From positions 938,062 through 1,002,061 of the forward strand of contig JACAXG010000130.1 of assembly GCA_018881555.1 (NCBI GenBank): a DNA stretch of 64,000 bases, written 5' to 3'. Source of the stretch: Amblyornis subalaris. Lineage: Eukaryota > Chordata > Aves > Passeriformes > Ptilonorhynchidae. This document shows positions 39,652-51,095 of this stretch, in pieces. Numbering within the stretch: the stretch's first letter is position 1; each line of letters starts with the position of its first letter. Under the pieces are notes generated by a model. It was not told the origin of the DNA. It saw only the letters and a program-made list of their open reading frames with translations, and ran no database searches. A program made the position numbers and the translations under genes.

Positions 39652-39765
39652 CAGCTATGTAGAAAATACAGTTGCAATCAGTTCAGTATAAATACATCTA
39701 CCCCACCAATCTGCCACTGGTACAGCTCTGCTGAAGCAATGTCTGTGCAAAGAGGTCATTAAAAA

Positions 39766-39814
39766 TCATCTGATCTTCAGCCGTGACATCATCCACTCGA
39801 GTCCTTGGCACAGT
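39766..39814 (-). CDS. ARL5A: ARL5A exon 6 (coding part and stop)
   Basis: It encodes [15 protein letters not shown] after completing the split glycine codon, then TGA at 39,768-39,766. The acceptor is TTCCCAG. Confidence 0.96.
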
Positions 39815-42800
39815 CTGGGAACACAAGAGAGGATGTTTAGGGAGTACAGGCACTTCAAGACATGAAGTTACCTCTAATTAGCATTATTCTTAGTAAACCA
39901 GAACAGATTTCAATTTGTCCCCANCCAACCCTCATCAAGCCCAAATCATAGAAAGTTTTATCTCTGTGAGGTGACACCGTGGATTTGATGTANAAGTTGG
40001 GTTTCAGATCATACTGATCCTAAATCAGTACGTTCTGAGCCCAAAACTCTTTTAAGTGTCAAGATTATGAAGTGGTGAGGCCCTGGCACAGGCTGCTCAG
40101 AGAAGCTGTGGTTGCCCCATCCCTGGAAGTGTCCAAGGCCAGGCTGGACAGGGCTTGGAGCAACCTAGGATAGTGGAAGGTGTCCCTGCCCATGGCAGGG
40201 GATGNAACTGGATGGTCCTTNATTTCCCCTTCCAGCCCAAACCCATCTGGGNTTCTGTGATTATTATGGACAGGGGAGGAATGTGTGTTAAAGCCAAATA
40301 CCACAATAAAACCCCCGGAGTGATTCCAGATTCCCCTCCTACGGACACAAATCCCCCTTACCCCTCTCCGGTGAGAGCACAGCAGGCCTGAATGTGCCAC
40401 TGGTGATCCTTAATTGAAGTCAGCTTCAGAAACTGGGAGATTTCAGCTACTGTCATGCACTCCTTCACATCCTGCTTGTTAGCAAAGATCAGCAATCCTG
40501 CTTTTTTTAAGTCCTAGGGAGAAAGAAGAGAAGATAATTACAGAGCAGCCCTTGGAGGCAAACGAGTGCTACCACAGCAGAGAACCCAGAGCCCCAGCCA
40601 AAAATCCTACAGAACAAACTGCTGCAGGCTGCCANGGAACTGCAGGAAATCCTTTGATCCAGCACACCAAACGTCCAACTTTTGCCACGGATGAGGTGTA
40701 AAACCCAGGACAATGTTTTGCCGTGCTCCACAAGGATCACAGCACTGTGTATCCCTGTACCTGTGCAGCACTGACCATTTGGGAACAGTGACTCCAGGGA
40801 CAAGCTTGTTTTACCTCAGGTGCCTTGGAATTACACCAGAGCAGGGGTGTTTTATTGAAAATCTTTCCCTTGGAAAGCAGAAAGGTGTTCCCAGGAAGCC
40901 AAGCCAGCTCAGGCACTTAACTGCCTATCAGGCACACTAATGTTTACAAGCAGCAAAATTAATTCCCAAATAATCTGCTGCTCCAGAAAATAGCTGGAAC
41001 NGAGCTGGGCAACTCAATTTTGCCTGAACAGAAACTCCACGGAACCGGTTGGCAGAAATAAAAGATTTTCAAGGAGCAAAGAAAAGCTATTTTAAATAAA
41101 TATTTGACTTTCATTTCAGTTCTCTCCCAACGCCACAGCCACGTCTGGAGAGGGAGCCTGGGAACATCCTGCTGTGCAACAATGGGCACATTCACTGGGA
41201 GGTGGGTCACAAATCATCTCCCATTCTGCCTGGAATTCCAGACCTTCCCTGTGGCAAAAGCAGCTCGTTGGCAACTTCTGCATCTTCCTTTACAGATTAG
41301 GAAATGGAAGATGTAGATTTTTGCGACAGCCTGAAGAGTCCAGCTCTGAAATCCTAATCCTGACAGCAGCACCAGTCCCCCCATGCCACGTTTAACACTC
41401 CACAGCCTGACCTACTCTATTAGAACTTATTCTATCAATTATAATTGTAATTAAACACAAAAAAATAATTAAACATCATTAAATACCAAAAAAAATTAAA
41501 AATTCAAGGCACTATACAAAGCCCTTGTTTTTCCTCAAAGGAAATCAGGTAAGCTTTGTCCTTCCTGCAGTCTCCTGAACTGTGGCTATAGGTTAAATAT
41601 AGGTATAGTATTTTGGGCTATAATGCCATCATTTTTATGCACTTTTTTTTCGTTCTGACACTTAAATTTGGCAGCTCAGCATCATCTCCCACACCCTGAT
41701 CCAGTCTGCATTGAGGTCATGCCACAGGTGCTGCCTGGCTCTCACATGAGCCCAGCTCAGGGTTAGACCTGACACAGGGCTCAGGTTTAAAGAGGTTCTT
41801 TACAATTTAGCCATTTACACCCTCACTCTGNAATTCCAAATACCCACAGAGCAGTGGCTGCTACAGCCACGGGCTGAAGTGCCTTNAGTTTTAGAGCTGG
41901 TTGCTTTATTAAGGTTGTAAAACAGAAAACATCAGGCAACCACAAAGATATCAAAAATAATTATTAAGTTATTGCAGGAAACCATGGGTTTTTAAAGGAT
42001 CTAATTCAGATATTAACATGGATTGAAGTATGAAAACCACACATGTCACTGACAGGTCTAACTGCTGTTTCACTGGAGCACCCTGACAAGCTTCTTTTGT
42101 AATTTAGCATTAATTAACAGCTTTATTGGGAGTTTCACAGAAGATAGTGCAGCAGGAACAANGCAGTTCAGGGTGTAAATCTGCTTCCCTCAGGGTGTAT
42201 CAGCCAGATCAATATTAAATATTAAATAAATATAATAAATATTAAAGACACAGGGTGCACTCACCTCGTGTGCTAACATTTTATACAGCTCTTCTTTAGT
42301 CACAGAAATTCTCTCTCTGTCTGTGCTGTCCACCACAACTATCACAAACTGCAACAAGGGAACAGTCATTAGGCAGAGAAACTCCTGCTGTGTGGCCACA
42401 GATTCCCATTCCCATCCCAATATCCAGCTGGATTATCAGACACCACCCCTATTCCAACACTCTGCCCCCAGTCCCAGTGTGACCTCCCAGAGCCTGCAGG
42501 GGTTCACAGCCTGGGCTGTGGTTTGGGTACAAAGGCAGCTCTGACATAACTTTTGACTTTCTGTTCTCCATTTTGAAGTGAAAAATTCATATCGAAAGCA
42601 AGAAAATTCTCTCTAATCCCAGATCTGGTTTTGTTCTTTGCTTGCAACTNAGGCACCACACAGATCCCTCAAAGTTTGCTGCAGCCCTAGAAACAGAGTG
42701 CATCAGCTTGCTTTCCCTAGTTGCAAATAGGTATCTGCAAGGGATTAAAAAAGCCCTGAAGCTCTGAACTCCAAGAACACACTCACAACATCAGTTAGGC

Positions 42801-45800
42801 TGAAAAAGACCTTTAAGGGATCATAGCATCCTGTAGGGAAGCACAGGAGAACAAATNGTACAAATGTAACCATACAGAACATAATTTATATAATAGAAAT
42901 GATTGTATTTAAACTGTATTTGATAACATGTAGGAAACCTTGATTTAAAGCATTATTTTTATCAAGTTTCANGCTTGATAAAATTTATATATGTTTGGGG
43001 TTTCTTTTATATATATATATGTATGTGTGTGTGTGCTGCAACTTCACCTCTAAAGAGTTCTGAAAACTCTTGGGGGTGCTCAAGTAAAATGAAGACAGGA
43101 GCTTGTAAGACAGATCTCCCAAAGTTCTGGAGGAAAACATTTGGGCTCTCCTCACTCCTGAGGGGTCAGACAGGTTCTGGAGGAGCCACTGCAGAGACAG
43201 TGACCGTGGACAACAAGGGGGATCTGTAAGCGCAGGGATGTGCAATTCCAAGACGAACTGAGAGTCACAAATCCCAGGCACAAATCCCTGCCAGGAAGTG
43301 GTTTTCCACGGCAGGAAGGGGNCCAGGAGGGCTCTCACCTCGGTGTTGGTGTAGTAGGTGTTCCAGGAGGAGCGCAGGGACTCCTGNCCCCCGATGTCCC
43401 ACATCAGGAAGCGCGTGTTGTTCACCACGATCTCCTCCACGTTGCTCCCGATGGTGGGAGAGGTGTGCACCACCTCGTTCATGGAGCTGCACAGGGAACA
43501 GGGAGACTGGCAGTCACCTGCACCACCCAGCCCCTCCAAAGTGACCCACTTCCACAAAACCTATACTTTATGGGTGTTCCCAGTGGAAAACTCAGTGGGA
43601 GAACCACAGCAAACACTCCTTGTGCAGCAGAGATAAGGTCTGATGGTGGAAGGTGCATCAAAGTAAATAAAAACAGCAATAAAAAGGACTCAGTGAACTA
43701 TATCGTAATCAAATTATAGAGCTGAGAGAGCACTTATGAACAAACTGTGTTATAATTAATTAAATCATGAAGCTGAGAGAATTTTTGCTCCAGAAGCTGT
43801 TGGGAGCACTCAGCTCTTCTCTCTCCAGGCTGATTTTGGCACACATGAGGCAGAGCAGTTGTTTTGCTTCAAGAATGTGGTTAAGCCACAGGACTTGCAA
43901 GGTTTCAGGAAAACAACAACTCATCCTCCAGCTCCACCAGAAACACTACATCCACTGCATCCCACTCTCCTTCCAGGGCAGGCCACTAAAAACATATTTT
44001 CTTCACAATTCAGTTGCTTTATGTCATAACTTCCTCCTCTTTTCCCCTCAGCACAGTCCAACACACAACTTTTTGGAGACAAATGCAGCCATTAAATATT
44101 TCAAATATATCGTTTCGAGATACTGAGTATGACTTTGTCACTAAGACCACAAGTTTCACATCAAACAACCAAGTGTGTGTTCTGGACACTCCTGAAGTTC
44201 AGACTATTTAAAAACTCCTGTAACAGGCAAAAAAATTAACAGTAGCTTCTAGGCAAACCAACTGTGTTCAAAAGAATTTTGAATTATTTTTTTCTCTGAT
44301 CATCTTGATATATTTTTTCATTTGGTATGAACTTATTTGAAGTTCCAGCAGAGGTTTTAGTTACAGTGACAGCAATTTGAGACTTGTAACGGTGCTGGAA
44401 TATTTCCTGAAGAGGATACAGAGAGCCAAGGAGATAAAGGGATGGTGCAGTGTTCTGAAAGGGAATCCCAGTTACCCAGGGCCAGTCCAGGGAGGGCTGA
44501 GGATGAGAAAAAAGGAAGCNTCTGGAAGGGGAAAACTGAGATATGCAAAGATGGGGTAGGGGTAAGGAGGAGTCAGACAGGGGAACAGAGCAAAGAGGGA
44601 AGGGGGAAAGAAGAGAAGAGAGCTGGGAAAGCCCTGTGGAGCTAAACTGGGTACAAAGAAAAAGGAGACATACAGAGACCCACTNTATGAAAGGGAAAAG
44701 AGAACACTGAAACTGCAGAAATAAGGGGAAGAACTGCGAGACATTTATGGAGGAAGCGGATTAGAAAGCACCAAGGATGGCCCTCGGCTGCAGCACTTCC
44801 CAGTCTTAAGAAATACCCTTCATTCTGTTTGTGCTTTTTAAATTCCCTCACTCCCTACATAAATCACCATCACCTTCCTCCTTTCACTTTCCCTGCAGCG
44901 TGGCAGGGCACGAGCAGCTGGAAATGTTTTGGAAAGGCAAAGCAGGTTGGAATGTGACAAACCCCAACCACTTCCAGAAAGCCAATTTTAAATGTAGGAT
45001 TGGAGCAGCATGGCTACATCGTTCACCAGGAATCACTTCTGACTCAGGAACACTTCTCAGTGCCACAGCACTTCATGTGGGAAAGGGCCAATCTGTCCCC
45101 AACACAAANAGACCTTGAGCTGCCTGTGCCATCCAGCAGCTTCCGAGCCTGTGGACANATCTGTACCTCCTTATCAAACTGCAGTTGAGGAACTGAGATA
45201 TGAAGCTCATAGGAGCTCCATGCAAACCAGGAACAAGGTTAATGCAAGGCAAACACAAATCAGTGCTGCTATGCAAGGAAGAAAGCACGGGACAGCATGG
45301 AGATGTTGTCCTCGGTTCATTTGGGATCATCCCATACCACAAACAACATCCAAGCAATCTCAGCACTGAGGACACGAGGCATGGCAGGCAGAGGTGCTTT
45401 GCCACTCACAGACTGATTTGTCTGGTGTTTAAATCTGCGGTGTGGATGGGTTTTGCAACAGTGTCCCGTGGCCAACTCTCACTACAATCATATTTTCTGG
45501 GGCTGGCCAAGAGCCGAGGCCGTGACACCGACGGCGGTTGGGAGTGNGTGGTAACAGCAGGTGATCTGATCCCAAACCCTCTGAACAAAACCCCATTCAT
45601 CCACCAGCAAAGCAGAGCCCTTTCCAAACTCCCACCACCTGCAATGCTCTGAGTAAAACCACCCAGGGCAACGTAAGAACTAAACACACACCTGGAAATG
45701 CCCCGAACGTCACCCGCAGGTCCTACTTACAATTGGTACAGAATGGTGGTTTTCCCTGCATTGTCCAGGCCAACAATGATCACTTTGTGCTCTGCAATGA

Positions 45801-47666
45801 AAACAGCACTGNTAAGTCACAGTTCACAGTTTCACTCTGCTATCGTGACATCAGCTGGGTTTGGATCAAGGTTAGTGCCACGTTTTCCTCTGGTTTCCTA
45901 AGCCAACACGGCCCAGCTCCAGGTGTCCANGGGCCAGCCCAAAAAGTTTGCATAGGGAGGTGCTGCTCTGAGCAGGGAAGGGACTGGCAATTTATCCCCA
46001 TCCACAGGAACCATCTCAGAGATTTCAGGTGGATATTTTCCTTCTCTGACTGCCAATGTCACACTGGGATCCTCTCCCAGGCTCCTGCAGGTTTGTGCAG
46101 CCTGTATCAAACTCCATCCCCGCACCTACAACAGCTCTCAGCTCCACNTGGCAAATGTTCACTTTCCTTTCATCATGGCAGTATCTTGGTCTCTTTGCAA
46201 AGAGCAGTTAAAAGCCTGAGCCAGGCTGGTCTNCAGTGTCAGCAGTGTGATCCCTGTGCCCCCAGTGCCCTCCTTTCCTCCTGCCATGTGTGGAGAACAG
46301 ATGTGCCACGAANATTTCACAGGACACATTCACCCAGTTTAGTCTAGGACAAGCCACCAGGTGCTCCACAACCCTCCTCTGACATTTTGGAGCTCAATGC
46401 CCCAATCAATTCCTGCTTCCCTTCAGCACTTTCTCTCCTGTGCATCACAAAAGTGACTGGGANCTCTACAGCTGGTGGTGTCAAGCACGTCCAAATTTAT
46501 GATTTCCACTTGAGGTGAGCACAGCCCACTCTGAGCTCTGTTACACAACCTCCACTTGCACAACCAAGCAGGACCAGTCAAGTAAAGGCTTTGTGAGAAG
46601 GGGTTTTCTCCCCTCCTTCCCCACGGGCAACAAAAAGCCATTATAAACATGCCCAAGCTCCAGACACTGAGATCAATTCCTGCCAGCAAAGCACACTCAC
46701 ACTGGTTTATCCCAGAGGAGAGGGAGGGGACAGGGGTCAGGTAAGTGGGGGTTTCTCAGGTTTGATTTTATCAATATTGTGTGGTTTTGCAGAGTTGTCT
46801 TTTATGCTATCCAATATAAATTCCAGCTTCAATAACTTTGCATAACTGCACAATATTGTAAAAGTGTCTGCTTACCTGACCCCACATAACTAGGAACTTT
46901 TGTTTCAGGTGGGATGCTGCCAGCATAGAGGATGTTAGGAAATCAGTTGGAACAGAAGGTCTGAGGTGGGGCTGGATGCTACAAGACAAAAATATTTTGT
47001 TGTATTTGCACTAATCGTTAACTGGGACCTAACTGGGAAATTCATCAAGCAGGTGTGAGTTGAGTGAGTGAACTAAGTTCACTCAAAATCAAATTCCGTG
47101 GACTTTATAAACATGGACAGAGGGTCAGCAGGTGTTTCGTAGTTAAAGTTACAACTCTAATGAACACCTTGCTGTACGGCGATCGGTGTTAGAAATCCNG
47201 GAGTGATTTGGGTTGGAAGGGAAATTAAGGAACATCCAGTCCCACCCCCTGCCAAGGCAGGGACAACTTCCAGGTTGCTCCCAGGTTGCTCGAAGCCCGT
47301 CCAACCTGGCCTTGGACACTTTCAGGGATGGGGCAGCCCCAGCTGAAGCTATAAATAGCATTTACTCCATGAACGAGCCAGATAGGAAGGTTTGCCACTT
47401 AAACCCACACGACGAACCCACCCGCCACGCCGCCACACGGCCGCGTTCCTGTGGCACACGTTAATAATTTAACACGCGGCTGTCAGGAAATGAGCATTCC
47501 AATCACTCAGAGAAGGAAAAAAAAAAAAATGTTAAACCCCCGATCTGCAGGAGCCCAGCGGCCGCCCCGGAGCGGGTCCGGACTCCTTCGGGATCGCCCC
47601 CGTTCCCCCCCGGGCCTCACCCTGGTGGTTGAAGAGCCTCCATATCCTGGTGAAGAGGATCCCCAT
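39766..47666 (-). CDS. ARL5A: ADP-ribosylation factor-like GTPase 5A, complete, six coding exons
   Basis: It is a small ARF-family GTPase of the trans-Golgi network, known to recruit the GARP tethering complex for endosome-to-Golgi transport. The six exons (46, 61, 148, 84, 152 and 49 nt) join to 179 residues plus stop, the same length as human ARL5A. Visible motifs are Gly2 for N-myristoylation in [15 protein letters not shown], the P-loop GLDNAGKT (23-30), switch-2 WDIGGQE (65-71), NKQD (125-128), and a C-terminus ending SRLKIR. Near-identity to human ARL5A as I recall it separates it from the paralogue ARL5B. It lies downstream of CACNB4 and upstream of NEB in the same orientation. Confidence 0.97.
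40072..40265 (+). mobile_element. CR1 3' fragment in ARL5A intron 5
   Basis: It reads CCCCATCCCTGGAAGTGTCC, GGCTTGGAGCAACCTAGGAT, GTGTCCCTGCCCATGGCAGG and ends near TTCTGTGATTAT. It is antisense to ARL5A. Confidence 0.93.
40362..40513 (-). CDS. ARL5A: ARL5A exon 5 (NKxD motif)
   Basis: It is 152 nt covering residues 114-163 plus two bases. It has FANKQDV, the guanine-specificity motif, and CCALTGEG, the G5-like loop. The acceptor is CTCCCTAG and the donor GTAAGG. Confidence 0.97.
40514..42264 (-). other. ARL5A: ARL5A intron 4 (1.75 kb)
   Basis: It is unique sequence with an AT-rich stretch around 41,400-41,560. I see no repeat family or exon. Confidence 0.65.
42265..42348 (-). CDS. ARL5A: ARL5A exon 4
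   Basis: It is 84 nt, 28 codons (86-113), [20 protein letters not shown] to KMLAHE. It has a single Lys for Arg difference from human as recalled. It is in phase 0 at both ends. Confidence 0.97.
42785..42837 (-). mobile_element. Short CR1-like fragment in ARL5A intron 3
   Basis: TTAGGCTGAAAAAGACCTTT followed by AAGGGATCATAG resembles the reversed CR1 3' end. It is too short for more than a tentative call. Confidence 0.5.
43008..43035. repeat. Compound (TA)n(TG)n microsatellite
   Basis: TTATATATATATAT passes into GTATGTGTGTGTGTG in ARL5A intron 3. The rest of this intron (42,349-43,338) shows only the CR1-like scrap. Confidence 0.9.
43339..43486 (-). CDS. ARL5A: ARL5A exon 3 (switch 1 and switch 2)
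   Basis: It is 148 nt ending at residue 85. It contains the switch-1 threonine in SPTIGSN and the switch-2 WDIGGQE. The N is in GGN, glycine in any case, so the DxxGQ motif is intact. It ends YYTNTE before GTGAGA. Confidence 0.97.
43487..45730 (-). other. ARL5A: ARL5A intron 2 (2.2 kb)
   Basis: It is unique sequence with a purine-rich stretch (44,500-44,640). No repeat family, exon or RNA gene is recognised. Confidence 0.65.
45731..45791 (-). CDS. ARL5A: ARL5A exon 2
   Basis: It is 61 nt encoding residues 16-35 plus two bases, with the P-loop GLDNAGKTT that binds the nucleotide phosphates. The acceptor is ATTGCAG and the donor GTAAGT. Confidence 0.97.
47195..47345 (-). mobile_element. CR1 3' fragment in ARL5A intron 1
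   Basis: It reads GATTTGGGTTGGAAGGGAAA, CCACCCCCTGCCAAGGCAGG, TCCAACCTGGCCTTGGACAC and carries a small internal duplication of GGTTGCTC. The rest of intron 1 (45,792-47,620) shows nothing recognised. Confidence 0.9.
47621..47666 (-). CDS. ARL5A: ARL5A exon 1 (coding part)
   Basis: It encodes [15 protein letters not shown] plus one base of codon 16, then the donor GTGAGG. The ATG has A at -3 and G at +4. Gly2 and the following amphipathic residues are the membrane anchor of ARF-family proteins. Confidence 0.97.
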
Positions 47667-47721
47667 CCTCGGCCGGGCGCTGCGGGCCTCGCCGGCCGCG
47701 GCTCTGCGGGGCCGCGGGCGC

Positions 47722-47787
47722 TCAGGGCCCGGCGCAGCGCCCCGAGTGCCGGCTGGGGCCGCGCCGGGGCCGCTGCCGCTCGGACAT
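47722..47787 (-). other. Candidate upstream ORF of ARL5A (21 codons)
   Basis: An ATG at 47,787-47,785 with G at -3 opens MSERQRPRRGPSRHSG... and ends TGA at 47,724-47,722, about 55 nt before the ARL5A start. It matters only if the mRNA begins upstream of it. Confidence 0.35.
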
Positions 47788-47863
47788 CGCCGCGGGGTCG
47801 GGATGGGGATCGGGATGGGGGTCGGGAGCGGTGCCGGACGGCGGTCCCGGGATGGCAGCGCCG

Positions 47864-47884
47864 GCGGCAGCAGCAGCAGCAGCA

Positions 47885-47926
<42 letters not shown>

Positions 47927-47942
47927 GCAGCAGCAGCAGCGC
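47864..47942. repeat. Interrupted trinucleotide tract (GCA)n(GCG)n(GCA)n
   Basis: About six GCA units, then about eleven GCG units, then about six GCA units form a near-symmetric array of some 79 bp. Open frames on both strands through it are poly-alanine artefacts. Confidence 0.93.
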
Positions 47943-48084
47943 CCGCGGCCGCCTCACGGACGGGCCGGGGCGGGCGCGGGCGCGTTGCGCTGACGCGCGG
48001 GGGCGGCACCGCGGCCGCCATTACACGGCACCGCCTCAGCGCGCCCGGCGCCGCCTCACGGCGCCCCCGCGGAGCCCAAAGCCG

Positions 48085-48395
48085 TGGAGTGGTTTGGTTA
48101 TGACGGAGCTTAGAGCCCATCCCGGCCCACACCCCTGCCACGGGCACCTCCCGCATCACAGCGTCTCTGGGCCTCACCGCCCTCGCACTGGGAGGGATTT
48201 CTCCCCAATACCGCATCTAAGTCACCCTCTCCCTTCAGTTTAAAGCCATTCCCCCTTGTCCTGTCACTCCATCCCTGGTCCCGAGTCCCTCTCCAGCTCT
48301 CCTGGAGCCCCTCTAGGCACTGGAAGGGGCTCTGAGGTCTCCCTGGAGCCTTCCCCAGGTGAACACTCCCAGCCTGGCTCCAGTCTATGAAGAAA
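48085..48395 (-). mobile_element. CR1 fragment abutting the ARL5A CpG island
   Basis: It reads GTGGTTTGGTTATGACGGAGC-like start, CCTCGCACTGGGAGGGATTT, AGTTTAAAGCCATTCCCCCT, TCCTGTCACTCCATCCCTGG, CAGCTCTCCTGGAGCCCCTC and GAGGTCTCCCTGGAGCCTTC. It is a long reversed CR1 copy. A related scrap follows at about 48,490-48,545. Confidence 0.92.
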
Positions 48396-49174
48396 ATATG
48401 TTCACTTTCCCCTACTGAAAGTTGGTGCTCTGAGAAAAACTTGGGAATATTGTGGTTGAAGTTGCTCCCGAGTAGCTGTGTGAGTTGCAGAGGCACTTTG
48501 GGCACTGGAATGGCCTCTAAAGCCTCCTCAGAGCCTTCTCCGAGATAAATTTCACCGTGCAAACCCACCAGTGAGTTTAAATCCTCAGGGATTTGAAAAC
48601 CCCAGGTAATAAATCGGTTGTGCACAGCTCTGTGTGACAGCCTGAGACAAGACATGGGGTATTTCCCATCATTTATCCTGTCCCTGACCAAAGTACGGCT
48701 TTATTGAAGAGAAAAATACCCGGTGTTTCCCTTTCCTTACCTGCAAAGCTGCCTGGTGAGGTCAGTTCCCAGCACCACCTTCCAGCCCCAAGGCTGTGGG
48801 ACAAATATTTTACATGGGTTGGCCACGGCTTTTCAGTGAATCCAGAGGTGAATGGGAATTTCAGCACTTCCAGCACTAAGATTTATAACTCATGAGTTAA
48901 TTTTCTCTAGGGAGCCACAAGTGTTGCCAGGTGTGGGATGTTCCCTCATTTAAACACCATGGGAGGACCTGGTAAGGAAAATCCACACATGCTTCCCTGA
49001 ACAGTGAATTTAACTTTGGGAGAGACACNTGAGACAGTGAGGCTGTGGGAAGTTTTTAAGTTGAAGTTCAGAGGTGAAAGGCTTTGCTTATCAGTGCAGA
49101 NTCTGATGGAGCTCCTGTGGTGAAAGCTTGGCTGGGTGGCAGCTGGGCCAGCTCAGAGTTGAGCTCTGTCCCNT

Positions 49175-49305
49175 CTTGGGATGGATTACTTGGGATGGAA
49201 AAGCTCATCCCATTCCGCCCCTGCCATGGGCAGAAACACCTTCCACTAGCCCAGGTTGTCCAAGCCCTGTCCACCCTGGCCTTGGACACTTCCAGGGATG
49301 GGACN
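49175..49305 (-). mobile_element. CR1 3' fragment
   Basis: It reads CCCCTGCCATGGGCAGAAAC, ACCTTCCACTAGCCCAGGTT, CACCCTGGCCTTGGACACTT, CCAGGGATGGGA. Confidence 0.9.
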
Positions 49306-50204
49306 TGATACTCTCCTTTCTTATTCCAGATGTTTTTCATCATTCTTTCCAGCAGCCTTTATTCCCACACGACTCCTTGCATTTAATTTTCTCTGTTGCA
49401 ATAATGGTGCAGAACCAAAACAGCAAGGCCAGAGTAATCTCCAAGTTTCAGTCTGTGTCCAGAGATTTTCATGTTTCCTGTTCCTCTGGAGGGGAATTTA
49501 TGGCCCTGAACAGCTGAAGAAGAGAAATATCCCAATAATAAACTGTCCCAGTCCATCCCCATGTCAGAGCTGTGGCCACTGGGACCGCGTGCAGCCAGCA
49601 GGGAAATGAAGCAGCTCCTCTGGCGCAAAACATTCCCCAGGTTCAGCATCCAGCCCGCGATGGCATTCATTATTCATTAGCCGTCAATTATCCCCCTTTC
49701 TGCCGGTCCTCAGCTTGGAATTTCAGAAGCACGGGTTCTTTTCTCTTCTCAGCTGTCCCGGTGTAAGCACGGGGTGAGCCTGGAGGCCGCGGGCTCAGGG
49801 CAGGGGTTGGTGGCTGCACAGCTGAGGGAGAGCTACCAAAGTTCAATTAAACNATTTATTCTCATTATTTAAATAGAAAACATTGAGATTTTCCCCTCAA
49901 TTTGCGTTTATTTCCTATGGCAGCCTGGTTGAACCTGGATCGTACTGCTGCTTTTTTTATGGACTAAGCTGGGCTTCCCAGTGCTGCTGGAAGCTTTCTA
50001 AGAAAGCATTCCAGTGGGCAGGGCTGGGTACAGCCTCGCAATTCCCTCCTGGAAATCTGGGCAGGCTTTTCCAGGTCGTGCACGTTTTGTTCCAGGCGGC
50101 TGTAACACAGACAGGGTCACGGGTCTGTGCCGGGGAAGNGCTTCGAATGCCTAGGGAAGGATTTCACCACGGAAATGCTTCTGTACAAAAAAATAAATCA
50201 GAGA

Positions 50205-50585
50205 GAACATGGAATGGCTTATGTTGGAAAAGCCCTCTAAGGTATTGGAGTCGAACCATTCCCCCACCACGGACCCCTGTCCCCAAGTGCCACATCCACG
50301 CGGCTTTGAAATCNCTCCAGGGATGGGGACTCCACCACTGCCCNGGGCAGCTGTGCCAGNGCTGGACAGCCCTTTCCATGAAGGAATTTTCCCGATATCC
50401 ACTCTAACCCTTCCCTGGCACAGCTTGAGGCCGTTCCCTCTCCTCCTGTCCCTGTTCCCTGCCCCCTCCTGTCAGGAGTTGTGCAGAGCCAGAAGGTGCC
50501 CCCCGATCCCCCTTTTCTCCAGGCTGAGCCCCTTTCCCAGCTCCCTCAGCTGCTCCTGGGGCTCCAGCCCCTTCCCCAGAACACA
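50205..50585 (-). mobile_element. CR1 fragment, about 380 bp
   Basis: It reads GGCTTATGTTGGAAAAGCCC, CCCAAGTGCCACATCCACGC, CTCCAGGGATGGGGACTCCA, GTTGTGCAGAGCCAGAAGGT, TTTCTCCAGGCTGAGCCCCT and GCTCCTGGGGCTCCAGCCCC. It is one of the longest copies and belongs to the second subfamily (compare 30,655). Confidence 0.93.
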
Positions 50586-50984
50586 AGTTAAGCAGCTTAT
50601 GAAATTTTAACCCCTAGGATCATATGAAAACACACAAAAGACATTTTTTTGCTCAGTTGTATTTATTTGAAAACCCTTCTGCTTTTCCTTAACGGCCTAA
50701 GATGAAAACTCACGTGCTGAGATGTGATTTGGAACACGCAGACAAGAAAATTCAATGAAACAGAATCTGAAAAGCTCTAGATCTGCGTGAGGTGTGTAAA
50801 TGCAACGTGCAGCTCACCTGGTCAGTGTGCTCCTGTCCCTCCAAGGCAGGTTTTTGGGTGGTCACAGCATCTCTGGGAGGTTGCTGGATCCCGTTGCTCA
50901 TTTTTGGGAAGAGGTGGCTGGAACTCTCTGCTAGAGGCAGCATCTTCCAGTGTTTTGTTTTCCAAGATACTGTAAACGACTGGA

Positions 50985-51095
50985 GGTGGCACTCAGTGCT
51001 CTGGGCTGGTGCCAAGGTGGGGACTGGGCACAGCTTGGTCTGGGTGATCTTGGAGGGCTTTTCCAACCTCAATCATCCTGTGGTTCTGTGATAAA
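50985..51095 (+). mobile_element. CR1-like fragment
   Basis: It reads GGAGGTGGCACTCAGTGCTC, TGGGCTGGTG, GGTGATCTTGGAGGGCTTTT, CCAACCTCAATCATCCTGTGG, then TTCTGTGATAAA as tail. With the reverse copy at 50,205 it makes an inverted pair. Confidence 0.88.

Larger units (their letters stand above)
32660..39765 (-). other. ARL5A: Probable ARL5A 3' UTR and downstream sequence; end not resolved
   Basis: No reading frame here looks coding. AT-rich stretches (39,200-39,765 and 37,850-38,150) look like 3' UTR. Candidate AATAAA signals on the minus strand are at 36,510-36,515, 35,323-35,328, 34,667-34,672 and 32,663-32,668. The last lies in AGAAATAAAGATTTC and precedes an otherwise unremarkable drop into CR1 sequence. 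Which one is used cannot be told from sequence alone. Confidence 0.45.
47540..48082 (-). promoter_or_regulatory. ARL5A: CpG island with ARL5A promoter and 5' UTR
   Basis: The sequence around and upstream of the ARL5A start codon is very GC- and CpG-rich with no TATA box, as expected for a housekeeping gene. It contains the trinucleotide tract at 47,864-47,942 and repeated CGGGATGGGGATCGGGATGG-like text at 47,797-47,835. The transcription start cannot be placed. The island ends where a CR1 copy begins at about 48,085. Confidence 0.75.

Noticed and set aside
47722..48243. Long alanine- or serine-rich ORFs on both strands
   Set aside because: They are produced by the GCA/GCG repeat in the ARL5A CpG island. 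There are no splice sites or family match, and the true ARL5A start lies downstream.
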